Assembly (NCBI GenBank): GCA_016794145.1
Contig: JAEUKP010000019.1
Coordinates: 1 to 44,291 of the forward strand
From: Alphaproteobacteria bacterium
Lineage (GTDB): Bacteria > Pseudomonadota > Alphaproteobacteria > Micavibrionales > Micavibrionaceae
Reading direction: 5' to 3'
Length of the DNA: 44,291 nt
Made by a program: the position numbers and the translations under genes. The stretch's first letter is position 1. Each line of letters starts with the position of its first letter. Of the stretch, positions 10,375-19,718 are shown one piece after another. The notes under the pieces were generated by a model that was not told where the DNA came from, did no database searches, and saw only the letters and a program-made list of their open reading frames with translations.

Positions 10375-11162
10375 AACTCTATCTTTGAGGGGGGGAGAAC
10401 AATAGAGTTTTTCCTCCTTCTTTCTTCAGCCCATGCGCGTTTCATCTCGAGGATATTATAGAATTGAAAATCAATATAATTGGGGAGGGGGACAAGCGGG
10501 CTTCCACTATGAATATAGATGGTCGGCGCGTTTGGATATTTCTCTTTGAATGTGTTCAGATTCCTTGGAGAATCTTCAACAAAGCCGATTGTCTCAGGGG
10601 CAATCTCCATCGCGGTACATGCAAGTTCAATCAGGTGCGGAGTTGTGTGCTTCAATGTATAGTCGCCATCCGCTAATCCAATAATCGCAGCTTCATGAAA
10701 ATGATTTCTAATTCCCATTGATCGAAGAAAAGGGCGTGCGATGTGAGTGGCGCAGCTATGTGTGGCAACACCGTTTTTAACCGCTCCTTCGGAGAGTTTA
10801 AATGCAGATATTAAATCCCGCCGTTGATTAAATACATGGGGGGCAATGCGATAGAAGGCAACTTGAAGATTTTTGTGATATTCTACGAATAGGGTGTGTT
10901 TAAATTTTTCGGAATTAACCCCATTTTCTTTGGCCCAGACGCAGTATCCTGTAATTGAATCTCCGTATTTTTGATAACCACTATAGGCGAGCTCGATCGC
11001 TGTTTTACGATCCATACCCCTTTTTTTTAGGAGACCAAAAGCTACTTGCGCCTTAATAGTGTTACACAACCGATTGAAATCCCTAGTAATAACTTTTTCT
11101 GGATAAAAAACACCATCAAAGTCAAAAACAAACCCCGTTACATCGCCAAGATTTATTGTCAT
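10371..11162 (-). CDS. HAD-superfamily hydrolase, pyrimidine 5'-nucleotidase-like
   Basis: The 263-residue protein is a haloacid-dehalogenase-fold phosphatase. Motif I is FVFDFDGVFYPEK near residues 12-24, with the nucleophile and acid aspartates in DFDG. A threonine-containing segment (GVATHSCATHIARPFL) probably serves as motif II. Motif III/IV is IGFVEDSPRNLNTF. The overall plan and the final PTIYIHSG fit the subgroup that includes yeast SDT1/PHM8-type nucleotidases, but the substrate is not provable. It lies between dnaA and dnaN on the opposite strand and overlaps dnaA by 4 bp at its end. Confidence 0.75.
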   Translation of the reverse strand: MTINLGDVTGFVFDFDGVFYPEKVITRDFNRLCNTIKAQVAFGLLKKRGMDRKTAIELAYSGYQKYGDSITGYCVWAKENGVNSEKFKHTLFVEYHKNLQVAFYRIAPHVFNQRRDLISAFKLSEGAVKNGVATHSCATHIARPFLRSMGIRNHFHEAAIIGLADGDYTLKHTTPHLIELACTAMEIAPETIGFVEDSPRNLNTFKEKYPNAPTIYIHSGSPLVPLPNYIDFQFYNILEMKRAWAEERRRKNSIVLPPSKIEF

Positions 11163-11261
11163 GTTGCCTCTTTTTTTGTTTATTATGATAAATAAAATCC
11201 AGTGTCAATATGAAATATGCAATCTTGCCTGTGCAAAACCTGGAATATCTGAAGCTCGTTA

Positions 11262-11289
11262 TTGGTCTTTTCTAGGGCTGTGCTATATT
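11262..11289 (+). promoter_or_regulatory. Predicted dnaN promoter
   Basis: TTGGTC (11262-11267) and TATATT (11284-11289) are spaced by 16 bases, 44 bp before the dnaN start. The spacing and -10 box are good and the -35 box is moderate. Confidence 0.5.
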
Positions 11290-11332
11290 CGATCATCAAA
11301 ATAAAATCGTTTTTAAAAAGGGATGTCCTCCT

Positions 11333-12451
11333 ATGAAGTTTAGTATTGATCGCGCTGCCCTCCTTCGTGCCTTGGCCCACGTCCAGAGCGTTGTTGAACG
11401 CCGTAGCACTATTCCTATTTTATCAAATGTCTTGTTAAAGGCTGATGACGGTATGTTGACATTATCAACAACAGATATGGACATTGAAATGACAGAGGCA
11501 ATTGCGGCTGATATTGCAAAGCCAGGTCAGATAACGGCGCCTGCTGTGACGCTTCACGATATTATCCGCAAATTTCCTGACCTGTCGAAGGTCACATTGG
11601 AACTGGATCCATCGGGAAATTTCATCACAGTCAAGGCAGGTCGGTCTGATTTCCGTTTGAGCAGTTTACCAGTTTCAGATTTTCCCCAATTCGGTGGCGG
11701 AGAATTCCCCACCAGTTTTTCTGTACGGGCGGCCGATTTACGCGCCCTGATTGATCGTACAAAATTCGCAATGTCGACCGAGGAAACCCGTTATTATTTG
11801 AACGGGATTTATATTCATGCGGCTGAGAATGAAGGGGTTGATGTCTTGCGGGCGGTATCCACTGACGGTCATCGTTTGGCACGTTTTGAGATGCCGTTGC
11901 CAGAGGGTGCCGCCGGAATGCCGGGAGTCATTATCCCGCGTAAGACTGTTCTTGAGATTCGTAAATTGTTGGAAGAGGCCGCTGATGAAATATCCATCAA
12001 GTTATCGGCCAATAAAATTACTTTTGAATTTGATCATATTGTTTTGACATCGAAATTGATTGACGGGACTTTTCCTGATTATCAGCGTGTCATTCCAGCA
12101 GGGAATGATAAAGTGGTTGAGGTTGATCCTAAAATTTTCTCTTCTGCAATTGACCGGGTATCAACGATTTCGGACGGAAAGTCCCGTGCAGTTAAAATCA
12201 CATTGAATGGAAAAACAATGGTTTTATCTGCAAATTCGGCTGAGTCCGGCAGTGCTAAGGAAGAGATTGAAGTCCAATCAGAAACAGAGGCATTGGAAAT
12301 CGGTTTTAATGCGCGCTATTTACTTGATATTACATCTCAAGTGGATGGTGAAGGATGTCGCCTAACACTGTCCGATGCGTCTTCTCCGACAATTATTCAA
12401 GACACGAGCGATCCAAGCTCTTTGTATGTTTTGATGCCGTTGCGTGTATGA
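11333..12451 (+). CDS. dnaN: DNA polymerase III beta clamp
   Basis: The beta clamp is the ring-shaped dimer that tethers DNA polymerase III to DNA. The 372-residue length is normal for three repeated clamp domains. The start MKFSIDRAALLRALAHVQSV, the RRSTIPILSNVLL segment, TDGHRLARFEMPLP in the second domain and the C-terminal SSLYVLMPLRV are all typical. The hydrophobic pocket that binds partner proteins lies at this C-terminus. A promoter candidate stands just upstream and a long-loop terminator follows, so the gene can be transcribed by itself. Confidence 0.97.
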   Translation: MKFSIDRAALLRALAHVQSVVERRSTIPILSNVLLKADDGMLTLSTTDMDIEMTEAIAADIAKPGQITAPAVTLHDIIRKFPDLSKVTLELDPSGNFITVKAGRSDFRLSSLPVSDFPQFGGGEFPTSFSVRAADLRALIDRTKFAMSTEETRYYLNGIYIHAAENEGVDVLRAVSTDGHRLARFEMPLPEGAAGMPGVIIPRKTVLEIRKLLEEAADEISIKLSANKITFEFDHIVLTSKLIDGTFPDYQRVIPAGNDKVVEVDPKIFSSAIDRVSTISDGKSRAVKITLNGKTMVLSANSAESGSAKEEIEVQSETEALEIGFNARYLLDITSQVDGEGCRLTLSDASSPTIIQDTSDPSSLYVLMPLRV

Positions 12452-12464
12452 TTTTCAGGTCTGT

Positions 12465-12516
12465 TGCCCCCTTGGACTATTCCTTCCTCCATAGAGTAAG
12501 GGGGCATCTTTTTATT
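12465..12516 (+). terminator. dnaN terminator
   Basis: TGCCCCCTT (12465-12473) and AAGGGGGCA (12498-12506) form a nine-pair stem around a 24-base loop, followed by TCTTTTTATTCTT. The long loop may make it leaky, allowing some recF transcription from dnaN. Confidence 0.7.
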
Positions 12517-12530
12517 CTTGCTGCTGTTTT

Positions 12531-13634
12531 ATGACCGCACTTTCTCATCTTCGTTTAAAAAATTTTCGGTCTTACACAGACATCGATCTTTCGGATCTGT
12601 CATGTGAGTTCGTTATTTTAACAGGAGCAAATGGCGCGGGGAAAACAAATCTTCTAGAGGCTGTCTCTTTGCTGTCTCCGGGTAAGGGGATGAGAGCAGC
12701 AGATCTTTGTGATCTTCAAAATAGGATGAATGCTACATCTCCTTGGGCTATATCTGCTGATATTCTGACTCAATTCGGCTCTATTCGTGCAGGGACAGGG
12801 CGTGACCCCTTGAAAGAAAGACGAGTCGTGCATATTCAAGGTGAGGTTGCCAAGAACCAAGCGCAATTGGCAGAATATTTTACATGTTTATGGCTGACCC
12901 CACAGATGGACCGATTATTTATCGAAGCCGCATCGACCCGTCGTAAATTTTTAGACCGGATGGTTTTTAATTTTGATACAGGGCATGCGGGAAGAGTCAC
13001 GCGATACGAAAATGCAATGGCCCAAAGATCAAAACTTTTAAAAGAGGGAGGGGCAGACCCTGTTTGGCTTGATGCTCTTGAAATTCAAATGGCAGAAAGC
13101 GGTGTTGCTGTTGCCGCTGCGCGGGCGCTATTTGTAGACCGTTTGCAAGAAGTTTGTAGGACGCGTGAAAGTGCTGAATTTCCTATTGCAGATCTATCCC
13201 TAACAGGTGAATTGGAGAAAGATATACGTCAAAAATCTGCCCTTTCGATTGAGGATGGGTTTAGGGCTTTTTTGAAAGACTCGCGTGCTGATGATTCGGT
13301 CTATGGCGGAGCGGGGCAGGGGCCCCATAAAACTGATCTTTTTGTAACCTATGACGCAAAGAGAATGCCTGCGGCCCAATGCTCGACTGGCGAGCAGAAG
13401 GCTCTTTTGATTGGCTTAGTATTGGCGCACGCAGATCTGATCCGAATGGAGCGAGGAGCTCCTCCTATCTTGTTGTTGGATGAAGTTGCCGCGCATTTGG
13501 ATTCCCATCGTCGCGCCGTCTTATATGATTTATTGGCCCATATTGGGGGCCAGGTCTGGATGACCGGAACAGATAGAATCCTGTTTGATGGATTGGCGGA
13601 TAAGGGGACTCATATTACCATTCCATTGTCTTGA
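12531..13634 (+). CDS. recF: DNA replication and repair protein RecF
   Basis: RecF is an SMC-like ATPase that helps load RecA at single-strand gaps. The 367-residue protein has Walker A TGANGAGKTNLLEAV near residue 32, the family stretch LTPQMDRLFIEAASTRRKFLDRM, the ABC signature region near QCSTGEQKALLIGLVLAHA, and Walker B PPILLLDEVAAHLDSHRR near residue 313. It begins 79 bp after dnaN, inside the zone just past the dnaN terminator, without an obvious Shine-Dalgarno sequence. A second terminator follows its stop. The call is secure. Confidence 0.95.
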   Translation: MTALSHLRLKNFRSYTDIDLSDLSCEFVILTGANGAGKTNLLEAVSLLSPGKGMRAADLCDLQNRMNATSPWAISADILTQFGSIRAGTGRDPLKERRVVHIQGEVAKNQAQLAEYFTCLWLTPQMDRLFIEAASTRRKFLDRMVFNFDTGHAGRVTRYENAMAQRSKLLKEGGADPVWLDALEIQMAESGVAVAAARALFVDRLQEVCRTRESAEFPIADLSLTGELEKDIRQKSALSIEDGFRAFLKDSRADDSVYGGAGQGPHKTDLFVTYDAKRMPAAQCSTGEQKALLIGLVLAHADLIRMERGAPPILLLDEVAAHLDSHRRAVLYDLLAHIGGQVWMTGTDRILFDGLADKGTHITIPLS

Positions 13635-13641
13635 AAAGAAT

Positions 13642-13674
13642 AAGGCTTGGTCTTTGCCCAAGCCCTTTCTTTGA
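13642..13674 (+). terminator. recF terminator
   Basis: GGCTTGG (13644-13650), a seven-base loop and CCAAGCC (13658-13664), followed by CTTTCTTT, lie 10 bp after the recF stop. They lie between recF and the convergent DUF465 gene. Confidence 0.7.
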
Positions 13675-13708
13675 GTTCTGCTATATTGTTAAATATAACC
13701 AGAAACTG

Positions 13709-13894
13709 TCAGGTAAGTTGTTCAATCTCTTCTCTGACTTTCAGTTTCATCAGTTTTAATTTTTTAATTTCAAGATCACTTGCCGATGGATGGTGTGATA
13801 ATTCATTTAGCCTGTCTTCTAGGGCGGAATGTTTGGATTGAAGCGCTTGTTTACGAGTTGCAGATACAGATGCAGCATGTTGGGCTAATGGCAT
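13709..13894 (-). CDS. DUF465 (YdcH-like) family protein
   Basis: The 61-residue protein is a short helical hairpin of the DUF465/YdcH family. The helix SKHSALEDRLNELSHHPS is followed by the conserved IKKLKLMKLKVREEIEQL, which matches the family pattern of a lysine/leucine-rich helix ending in K-x-EI. No biochemical function is established for the family. It is convergent with recF. Confidence 0.8.
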   Translation of the reverse strand: MPLAQHAASVSATRKQALQSKHSALEDRLNELSHHPSASDLEIKKLKLMKLKVREEIEQLT

Positions 13895-14222
13895 AGTCTT
13901 TCTCCTTAAATAAAGCAGTTAACAATGTGTGATAAATATAACACTCTATTGTTGGAATTCAAAGGAAACTCCTGAAATTTTTTTAAAAGAACTGGAGATA
14001 AATTCTGGCTACAGAATAATCTTTGTATTCCAACAGGTTATAATTCTACCTTTCTTTCGGCGGACATGAATAGTCGTCGGACAACCAATCCGCCAGATCT
14101 TATTTTATAATGACATAATGTGATTAAATTTTCCTTAAAGGAAAACCGTGAATGTCTTTATTCTTTTTTGATTTTTCTCTTTGATAATGACATAATAAAA
14201 ATGCGTCAAGATAAGGTGGATT
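13895..14222. other. 328-bp intergenic region with a spaced direct repeat
   Basis: No gene is visible. The 13-mer ATAATGACATAAT occurs at 14107-14119 and again at 14184-14196, the second copy 26 bp before the start of the next gene. GGCGGA and TCCGCC near 14060-14095 could pair around a loop. The direct repeat is a candidate regulator site or a pair of -10-like boxes. Confidence 0.5.
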
Positions 14223-14780
14223 ATGAAAGATAATAGGTGGATAGGGGCCAAACCATTTGTTTTTGAAGATTTTGGTAAGGCGGCAGACGGTGGAGGAGGG
14301 GGGAAAACAAAACTTCCTTCTCCTTCTCTTGACATCGTGTCTGCTGAACATGGAAGTCAAAGAGGGCCAACGAGGGAGTTAAGTAGGGAGTTAAGTAGGG
14401 AGTTAAGTGGGGAGTTAAGTGAAGAGGGATTGAAACAGAAAGACCCTTCTTCGGGGCGAGTCATTGCTGATGAAGATTCCGGTTCTGCCTTGTCTCTGTT
14501 GAGAGAGAAAATTCAAGAACTGGATTTGACTGATCCTCATGCAGTGGATTTTCTTGAAAATTTACGATGTGCTCGTGACTTGGAATCACTCAATCAAGCT
14601 TTATCCGGGAATTCCAGTCAAGAAGAACGGTTCAGAGAAATTGTGGACCTATACGCAGAATTATACCATCTTCTTTATGAAGGAACTTATGTCGGTGATG
14701 GCTACGACGAGTCGGGGGCATCCGGAGATATTGTATCTGCACTTGATCGTGTTTTGTTTCAGAGAAATGAACCTCTCTAA
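14223..14780 (+). CDS. Acidic hypothetical protein with a four-residue tandem repeat
   Basis: I do not recognise this 185-residue protein. The first 50 residues look disordered and include a glycine run (ADGGGGGKTK). Next comes a perfect-type repeat of RELS units (RELSRELSRELSGELSEE) encoded by four 12-bp copies. The C-terminal half is acidic and helical: LSLLREKIQELDLTDPHAVDFL and FREIVDLYAELYHLLYEG. No signal peptide or membrane segment is seen. It ends 21 bp before the convergent lolA. Coding status is supported by the strong frame and the ordered C-terminal half, not by homology. Confidence 0.6.
   Translation: MKDNRWIGAKPFVFEDFGKAADGGGGGKTKLPSPSLDIVSAEHGSQRGPTRELSRELSRELSGELSEEGLKQKDPSSGRVIADEDSGSALSLLREKIQELDLTDPHAVDFLENLRCARDLESLNQALSGNSSQEERFREIVDLYAELYHLLYEGTYVGDGYDESGASGDIVSALDRVLFQRNEPL
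14373..14420 (+). repeat. 12-bp tandem repeat, four copies, in a coding region
   Basis: AGGGAGTTAAGT occurs at 14373, 14385 and 14397, with a fourth copy at 14409 that changes only the first base. Each unit encodes four residues, so changes in copy number would alter the protein length without a frameshift. Confidence 0.9.
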
Positions 14781-14800
14781 ATGCGATAAAATTTTTTTCT

Positions 14801-15436
14801 CTACTTATTCACGCCTTTGGCAACGGGGTCGCGATAGGCAAAAAGCGAGGAGGGAAGTTTGAGCCCTGTCTGCATATCAAAAAGCTCTGTCTCTGTGATA
14901 TTGCCGACGGAATCTTTTACACGCCATTTTTTTAACTGGTATTTGGGGGCCTCTGTAAATGCCAAGGTTAAATCCCCTGCTTTGGGAAGTTTTGATTGAA
15001 TAACAGTAATCTGGATATATCCGCCTGCGCGCATAATTTTAGTCACTTTTAAATCCCCTGATAACTTAAAATCTTTGCGGAGAAGAAAATCCGCCAAGGT
15101 CTGGCCAATCGGGGCATTGCTTTGTTGTTTCATTTCGCCATCATAGAAATAGATAAAAAACCCATCTGCCACGACAAAATCCTTGCTAGGTGGATCGTAT
15201 TCAAACCGCAATTTTCCGGGGCGGCTCAGATAAAATGTGCCCCGTGTTTGCGATCCATCAGCGGCGGTCTGCACAAAGCGGGATTTGACGGTCTTAAGTT
15301 GCTGAAAGTAGTTTTCGGCCTGAGCTGTGTCGTTGTTCGTTTTGTTCTCGGCATGCACGGGGTTACTGGCACCCAGCACAATTGCAAATGCTGCCATCAT
15401 CAAGCCCATCTTCTTGATAAACTGTATCATCTTCAT
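14801..15436 (-). CDS. lolA: Outer-membrane lipoprotein carrier LolA-like protein
   Basis: LolA carries lipoproteins across the periplasm from the LolCDE exporter to the outer membrane. The 211-residue protein has a signal peptide ending near NPVHA-EN (residue 29). The mature domain has the family pattern: LKTVKSRFVQTAADGSQTRGTFYLSRPGKLRF, then YDPPSKDFVVADGFFIYFYD and the strand-rich C-terminus. This fits the half-barrel lipid-binding fold. AGGA lies four bases before the ATG. The gene is divergent from the helicase gene. Some members of this fold have other lipid-carrier roles, so the exact function is likely rather than certain. Confidence 0.85.
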   Translation of the reverse strand: MKMIQFIKKMGLMMAAFAIVLGASNPVHAENKTNNDTAQAENYFQQLKTVKSRFVQTAADGSQTRGTFYLSRPGKLRFEYDPPSKDFVVADGFFIYFYDGEMKQQSNAPIGQTLADFLLRKDFKLSGDLKVTKIMRAGGYIQITVIQSKLPKAGDLTLAFTEAPKYQLKKWRVKDSVGNITETELFDMQTGLKLPSSLFAYRDPVAKGVNK

Positions 15437-15527
15437 CTTATCCTTTTTGTGCGATATGTGACCTTACCCTAGCCTATAACGTAAAAAAGAGGAAGACACC
15501 CCATCAAAATTTGCTTATGGTGGCGAA

Positions 15528-17798
15528 ATGATGACACATATGACCGCACAGAATGTACCAGATGCCCCGAATTTGCCCCCCTATATGCAAGGGTTAAACC
15601 CGTCACAATTGGCGGCGGTTCAGGCGTTGGACGGCCCTGTTCTGGTTCTGGCAGGGGCCGGAACCGGAAAGACACGGGTTCTGACCACACGGCTGGCGCA
15701 TTTGGTTCAATCGGGCCGCGCCTTTCCGTCCCAGATTCTGGCGGTGACCTTTACCAACAAAGCCGCCACCGAAATGAAAGAGCGGATTGCCCATTTGGTG
15801 GGACAACCGGTCGAAGGATGGGCACTCGGCACGTTTCACGCGCTGGCGGCCCGCATGCTGCGGCGTCATGCGGAGTTAGCGGGACTTACGTCCTCCTTTA
15901 CCATTCTGGATTCCGATGATGCTTTACGTCTGGTCAAACAGATCATGGACGGGCGCAACATTGACCCCAAAAAGAACCCGCCCAAAATGGCCATGGCCAT
16001 CATTGACCGGTGGAAAGACCGCGCCCTGTCCCCCACAGATATCAACCCGAAAGAGGCCGGAGACGCCATTGCCGGACAGATGCTCGGCATCTATACCGAC
16101 TATCAGGCGCGGTTAAAATCGCTCAACGCGTGTGATTTTGGCGATTTATTGCTGCACTCTATTTCTATTTTGCGCAATCCCGCGAATACAGCCATTCTGT
16201 CCGACTACCATCGCCGTTTCAAATACATCATGGTCGATGAATATCAGGATACGAACGTAGCCCAATATATGTGGTTGCGGTTGTTGGCCCAAGGATCAAA
16301 CAATATTTGCTGCGTTGGGGATGATGACCAGTCTATTTACGGGTGGCGCGGGGCCGAAGTCGGCAATATCCTGAAATTCGAACGGGATTTTCCGCAGGCT
16401 CAGGTAATCCGTCTGGAACAAAATTACCGCTCCACCGGACATATTCTGGCGGCGGCTTCGGCGGTGATTGCCAATAATCAGGGACGATTGGGAAAAACCC
16501 TGTGGTCGGATGGCGAAGAAGGCGAGAAAATCCGCGTGCATGGCGTCTGGGACGGAGATGCCGAAGCCCGTTTTGTCGGCGAAGAAATTGAAACCCTGCA
16601 AAATATCCGTCACGAAAAATTGCGCGATATGGCGATTCTGGTGCGCGCCGGATTCCAGATGCGCGAATTCGAAGAACGCTTTATCCAGATGGGAATTCCT
16701 TACCGCGTCTTTGGGGGGCCACGATTTTATGAACGGGCGGAAATCCGTGATGCGCTGGCCTATTTCCGTGTGGTGGTGCAACCATCCGACGATCTGGCGT
16801 TCGAGAGAATTATCAACGTCCCGAAACGCGGAATCGGAGATACCACCGTACAAAATCTCTATGCCGAATCGCGGGCAAAAGGCATGCCGCTGACCTCTGC
16901 CGCAGGTCATATGGTTGCCACAGGCGCCTTAAAAGCCAAGACAGGTGCGACTGTCGGACGCTTGATGGAAGATTTTGACCGCTGGCGGTCGCTGCTCGGC
17001 ACAATGGCACATGGCGAATTGGCGGCCCAAATTCTGGATGAATCCGGCTATCTGGCCATGTGGCAAGCCGACAAATCTCCCGAAGCCCAAGGCCGCGTGG
17101 AAAACCTGAAAGAATTGATTTCAGGGATGGAAGAATTCGACTCCTTGCCCGCGTTTCTGGAACACGTCTCTCTGGTCATGGAAACACAATCGGCGGGAGC
17201 CGAGAAAGATGATTACGTTTCCCTGATGACCCTGCACGGCGCAAAGGGGTTGGAATTCGGCTGTGTATTCCTTCCCGGATGGGAGGAAGGCTTGTTTCCA
17301 TCCCAAAAATCCATGGATGAATCAGGGATGAAGGGACTGGAGGAAGAACGCCGTCTGGCCTATGTCGGGATCACCCGCGCCCGCCGTCGTGCGTATATTT
17401 CCTATGCCGCCAACCGCCGCATGTATGGCAATTGGATCACCGCCTTACCATCCCGCTTTGTCGAAGAATTGCCGGAGGATCATATTGAAACCGCGGCCCA
17501 AGCCGGAATGTACAGTTCGGGACGATCGCAGCATTGGGACTCCTCCGGTCGCGATCCCAAACATTATGAATCACGCCCTGCACCGATTTCGGTAGCAAGT
17601 GCTGGGGCCTCATCCCACTTGCCGTCTCATCTCACCAAAGCTTCAACCACGGGAATTGCCATGGGGGATATTGTGACCCACGCAAGCTTTGGCCAGGGCC
17701 GCGTCATTCATGTTGCGGGATCAAAACTGGATATTCGCTTTAAAGACGGGTCCACCAAACGCTTGCTGGATAGCTTTGTGCAGAAAGTGGATGATTGA
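15528..17798 (+). CDS. uvrD: UvrD/PcrA-type ATP-dependent 3'-5' DNA helicase
   Basis: This superfamily 1A helicase acts in nucleotide excision and mismatch repair. The 756-residue protein shows the Q-motif LNPSQLAAVQALDGP, motif I LAGAGTGKTRVLTTRLAHLV (about residues 41-60), motif II VDEYQDTN, motif III GDDDQSIYGWRGA, motif IV LEQNYRST, motif V LMTLHGAKGLEF (about 563-574) and motif VI EERRLAYVGITRARRR. The C-terminal GDIVTHASFGQGRVIHV is the Tudor-like domain of UvrD/PcrA. Two in-frame ATGs follow the first within 12 bases, so the start is uncertain by four codons. Codons are clearly richer in G+C than in lolA or the antiporter gene on either side. Confidence 0.92.
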   Translation: MMTHMTAQNVPDAPNLPPYMQGLNPSQLAAVQALDGPVLVLAGAGTGKTRVLTTRLAHLVQSGRAFPSQILAVTFTNKAATEMKERIAHLVGQPVEGWALGTFHALAARMLRRHAELAGLTSSFTILDSDDALRLVKQIMDGRNIDPKKNPPKMAMAIIDRWKDRALSPTDINPKEAGDAIAGQMLGIYTDYQARLKSLNACDFGDLLLHSISILRNPANTAILSDYHRRFKYIMVDEYQDTNVAQYMWLRLLAQGSNNICCVGDDDQSIYGWRGAEVGNILKFERDFPQAQVIRLEQNYRSTGHILAAASAVIANNQGRLGKTLWSDGEEGEKIRVHGVWDGDAEARFVGEEIETLQNIRHEKLRDMAILVRAGFQMREFEERFIQMGIPYRVFGGPRFYERAEIRDALAYFRVVVQPSDDLAFERIINVPKRGIGDTTVQNLYAESRAKGMPLTSAAGHMVATGALKAKTGATVGRLMEDFDRWRSLLGTMAHGELAAQILDESGYLAMWQADKSPEAQGRVENLKELISGMEEFDSLPAFLEHVSLVMETQSAGAEKDDYVSLMTLHGAKGLEFGCVFLPGWEEGLFPSQKSMDESGMKGLEEERRLAYVGITRARRRAYISYAANRRMYGNWITALPSRFVEELPEDHIETAAQAGMYSSGRSQHWDSSGRDPKHYESRPAPISVASAGASSHLPSHLTKASTTGIAMGDIVTHASFGQGRVIHVAGSKLDIRFKDGSTKRLLDSFVQKVDD

Positions 17799-17815
17799 AA
17801 TCTGGCCTTGTGACT

Positions 17816-19504
17816 TCAAATTTTCATGTCATCGATATAGGTTAGAATACGACGTCCGACTTCCTCATAGCTTTTGACTTTTAAATCCACAGGGTGGCGT
17901 TCAAATACCTCTTCATCATGGTTGTGGTAGCGATCGACAACTATGATTTTGATATCAGGGCGAACGGATTTTGCAGCATCTACAATTCGGACAGCTTCAA
18001 ATGAATCTGGAATGACAACAATCAATGCTTTTGCTTTTTCAATCATTGCTTCGCGCAAAGTTTCGGGAGTCCCCGCATCCCCTACAAGAGCGTGATATCC
18101 TTGTTGTCTAAGGGCTTCAACGCGTTGTCTGTTCGTTTCAATAATTACCAATTCAGTGCGCTGTGTTTCAACATGGTCGCAAATATATCCACCAACTTGT
18201 CCTGCTCCGACCAAAATAACTGTACGCCTTAGATCTTCTATTTCTTCAACTCTTAAATGTGCCAAGTCATCTTCATCACTCATGTCGAAAAAATTGCCTA
18301 TTTTCTTATGTTTTTCGCAAAATTCGTAGATAAGCCGTGATCCTAAAAATGTAATTGGATTTAATGTGATAGTGATTAACGCTCCTGCCAAAACAATATC
18401 ACGGCCTGTTGTAGGAAGAATATCTAACGAGACACCTAACGTGACCAGAATAAAAGAAAACTCTCCAATCTGTGCAAGTCCTGCCGATACCAGGAGGCCT
18501 GTTTTTAAAGGATATTTAAACAGCATTACAATTAAAAAAGCTGCGGCTGATTTACCGACCATAATAATCAAAACACAGGCTAGAACCTCTATCGGATGAC
18601 TGATCATAATCGACGGATTAAACAGCATCCCAACCGAGACAAAAAACAGCACTGCAAATGCATCCTGAAAGGGTAGGGCCCGCTCTGCCACTTCCTGGCT
18701 GAGATGCGATTCACGGATCATCATGCCGGAGAAAAAGGCACCCAATGCCAGAGAGACCCCGAAAATTTTTCCGGCCCCGAACGCAACACCTACAGCAATC
18801 GCAAAAACAGCTAATGTGAATAATTCTCGCGACCGTGTGGAGGCCACCATATTGACAACCCAAGGCAAAACACGGTTTCCAATAACCAACATGAAAATGA
18901 CAAACAAACTTATTTTTAAAAGTGAAAACCCAACAGTTTCTATCAGGTCTTTTAAGGATTCTTGATTTTCAGTGGTTCCGATTGCAGCAAGAGAAGGAAC
19001 AAAAACCAAAGCTAGAACCATGACTAAATCTTCAACAATCAACCACCCGATGGCAATTCGTCCATTTGATGTTTGCATCAAGTGATGATCTTCAAGTGAT
19101 CGAAGAAGTACAACCGTACTTGCGACTGAACAGGCTAAACCAAAAAGTAAACCTGATTGAAGGGGCCACCCCCAATAATGGGCTATCAATGCGCCCATCG
19201 TCGTAGCTGTTGCAATCTGTACAATTGCTCCAGGCAATGCAATTTTCCGGACATCCATTAAATCTTTGATCGAGAAATGGAGCCCCACACCAAACATCAA
19301 CAAAACAATCCCGATTTCAGATAATTGCTCTGCAACTTTTGCATCTGCGACATATCCAGGGGTAAATGGGCCTATTAATATACCCGCAATCAGATACCCT
19401 ACAATAGGAGGAAGGCGCATTTTATGGGCAATAAGACCACAGATAAAGGCTCCGCTTAATCCTAAAGCAACAGTCGTTAAAAGTGGCATATCATGAAGGA
19501 CCAT
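17816..19504 (-). CDS. Kef/YbaL-type cation:proton antiporter (CPA2) with TrkA-N domain
   Basis: This inner membrane transporter exchanges K+ or Na+ for protons. The 562-residue protein has about twelve membrane helices over residues 5-390, including the PIVGYLIAGILIGPFTPGYV and GLACSVASTVVLLRSLEDH segments typical of Kef proteins and LIVEDLVMVLALVFVPSL around the transport site. The cytoplasmic C-terminal RCK/TrkA-N domain starts near residue 426 with the nucleotide-binding VILVGAGQVGGYICDHV and continues through HALVGDAGTPETLREA. There is no TrkA-C domain. It is convergent with the helicase gene, with only 17 bp between them. Ion specificity is not determinable. Confidence 0.88.
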   Translation of the reverse strand: MVLHDMPLLTTVALGLSGAFICGLIAHKMRLPPIVGYLIAGILIGPFTPGYVADAKVAEQLSEIGIVLLMFGVGLHFSIKDLMDVRKIALPGAIVQIATATTMGALIAHYWGWPLQSGLLFGLACSVASTVVLLRSLEDHHLMQTSNGRIAIGWLIVEDLVMVLALVFVPSLAAIGTTENQESLKDLIETVGFSLLKISLFVIFMLVIGNRVLPWVVNMVASTRSRELFTLAVFAIAVGVAFGAGKIFGVSLALGAFFSGMMIRESHLSQEVAERALPFQDAFAVLFFVSVGMLFNPSIMISHPIEVLACVLIIMVGKSAAAFLIVMLFKYPLKTGLLVSAGLAQIGEFSFILVTLGVSLDILPTTGRDIVLAGALITITLNPITFLGSRLIYEFCEKHKKIGNFFDMSDEDDLAHLRVEEIEDLRRTVILVGAGQVGGYICDHVETQRTELVIIETNRQRVEALRQQGYHALVGDAGTPETLREAMIEKAKALIVVIPDSFEAVRIVDAAKSVRPDIKIIVVDRYHNHDEEVFERHPVDLKVKSYEEVGRRILTYIDDMKI

Positions 19505-19718
19505 TGGACTTTCTCCCCATTCATTGATTCTTTACAACTCAGAGTGAGTGTAAAATTTGAAAACTTTTGATGGCTTTCATTATTCCATTTTTAAAATAAA
19601 GAATATATAACGAATAGCAATCCTATTTACGGCAATCATTTGTTGACGTTTCATCGGCATATTGGGGTATTCAAGAAATTAACAAATCATCAATTTTCTA
19701 TTGTTACAGTCAAAAGTT

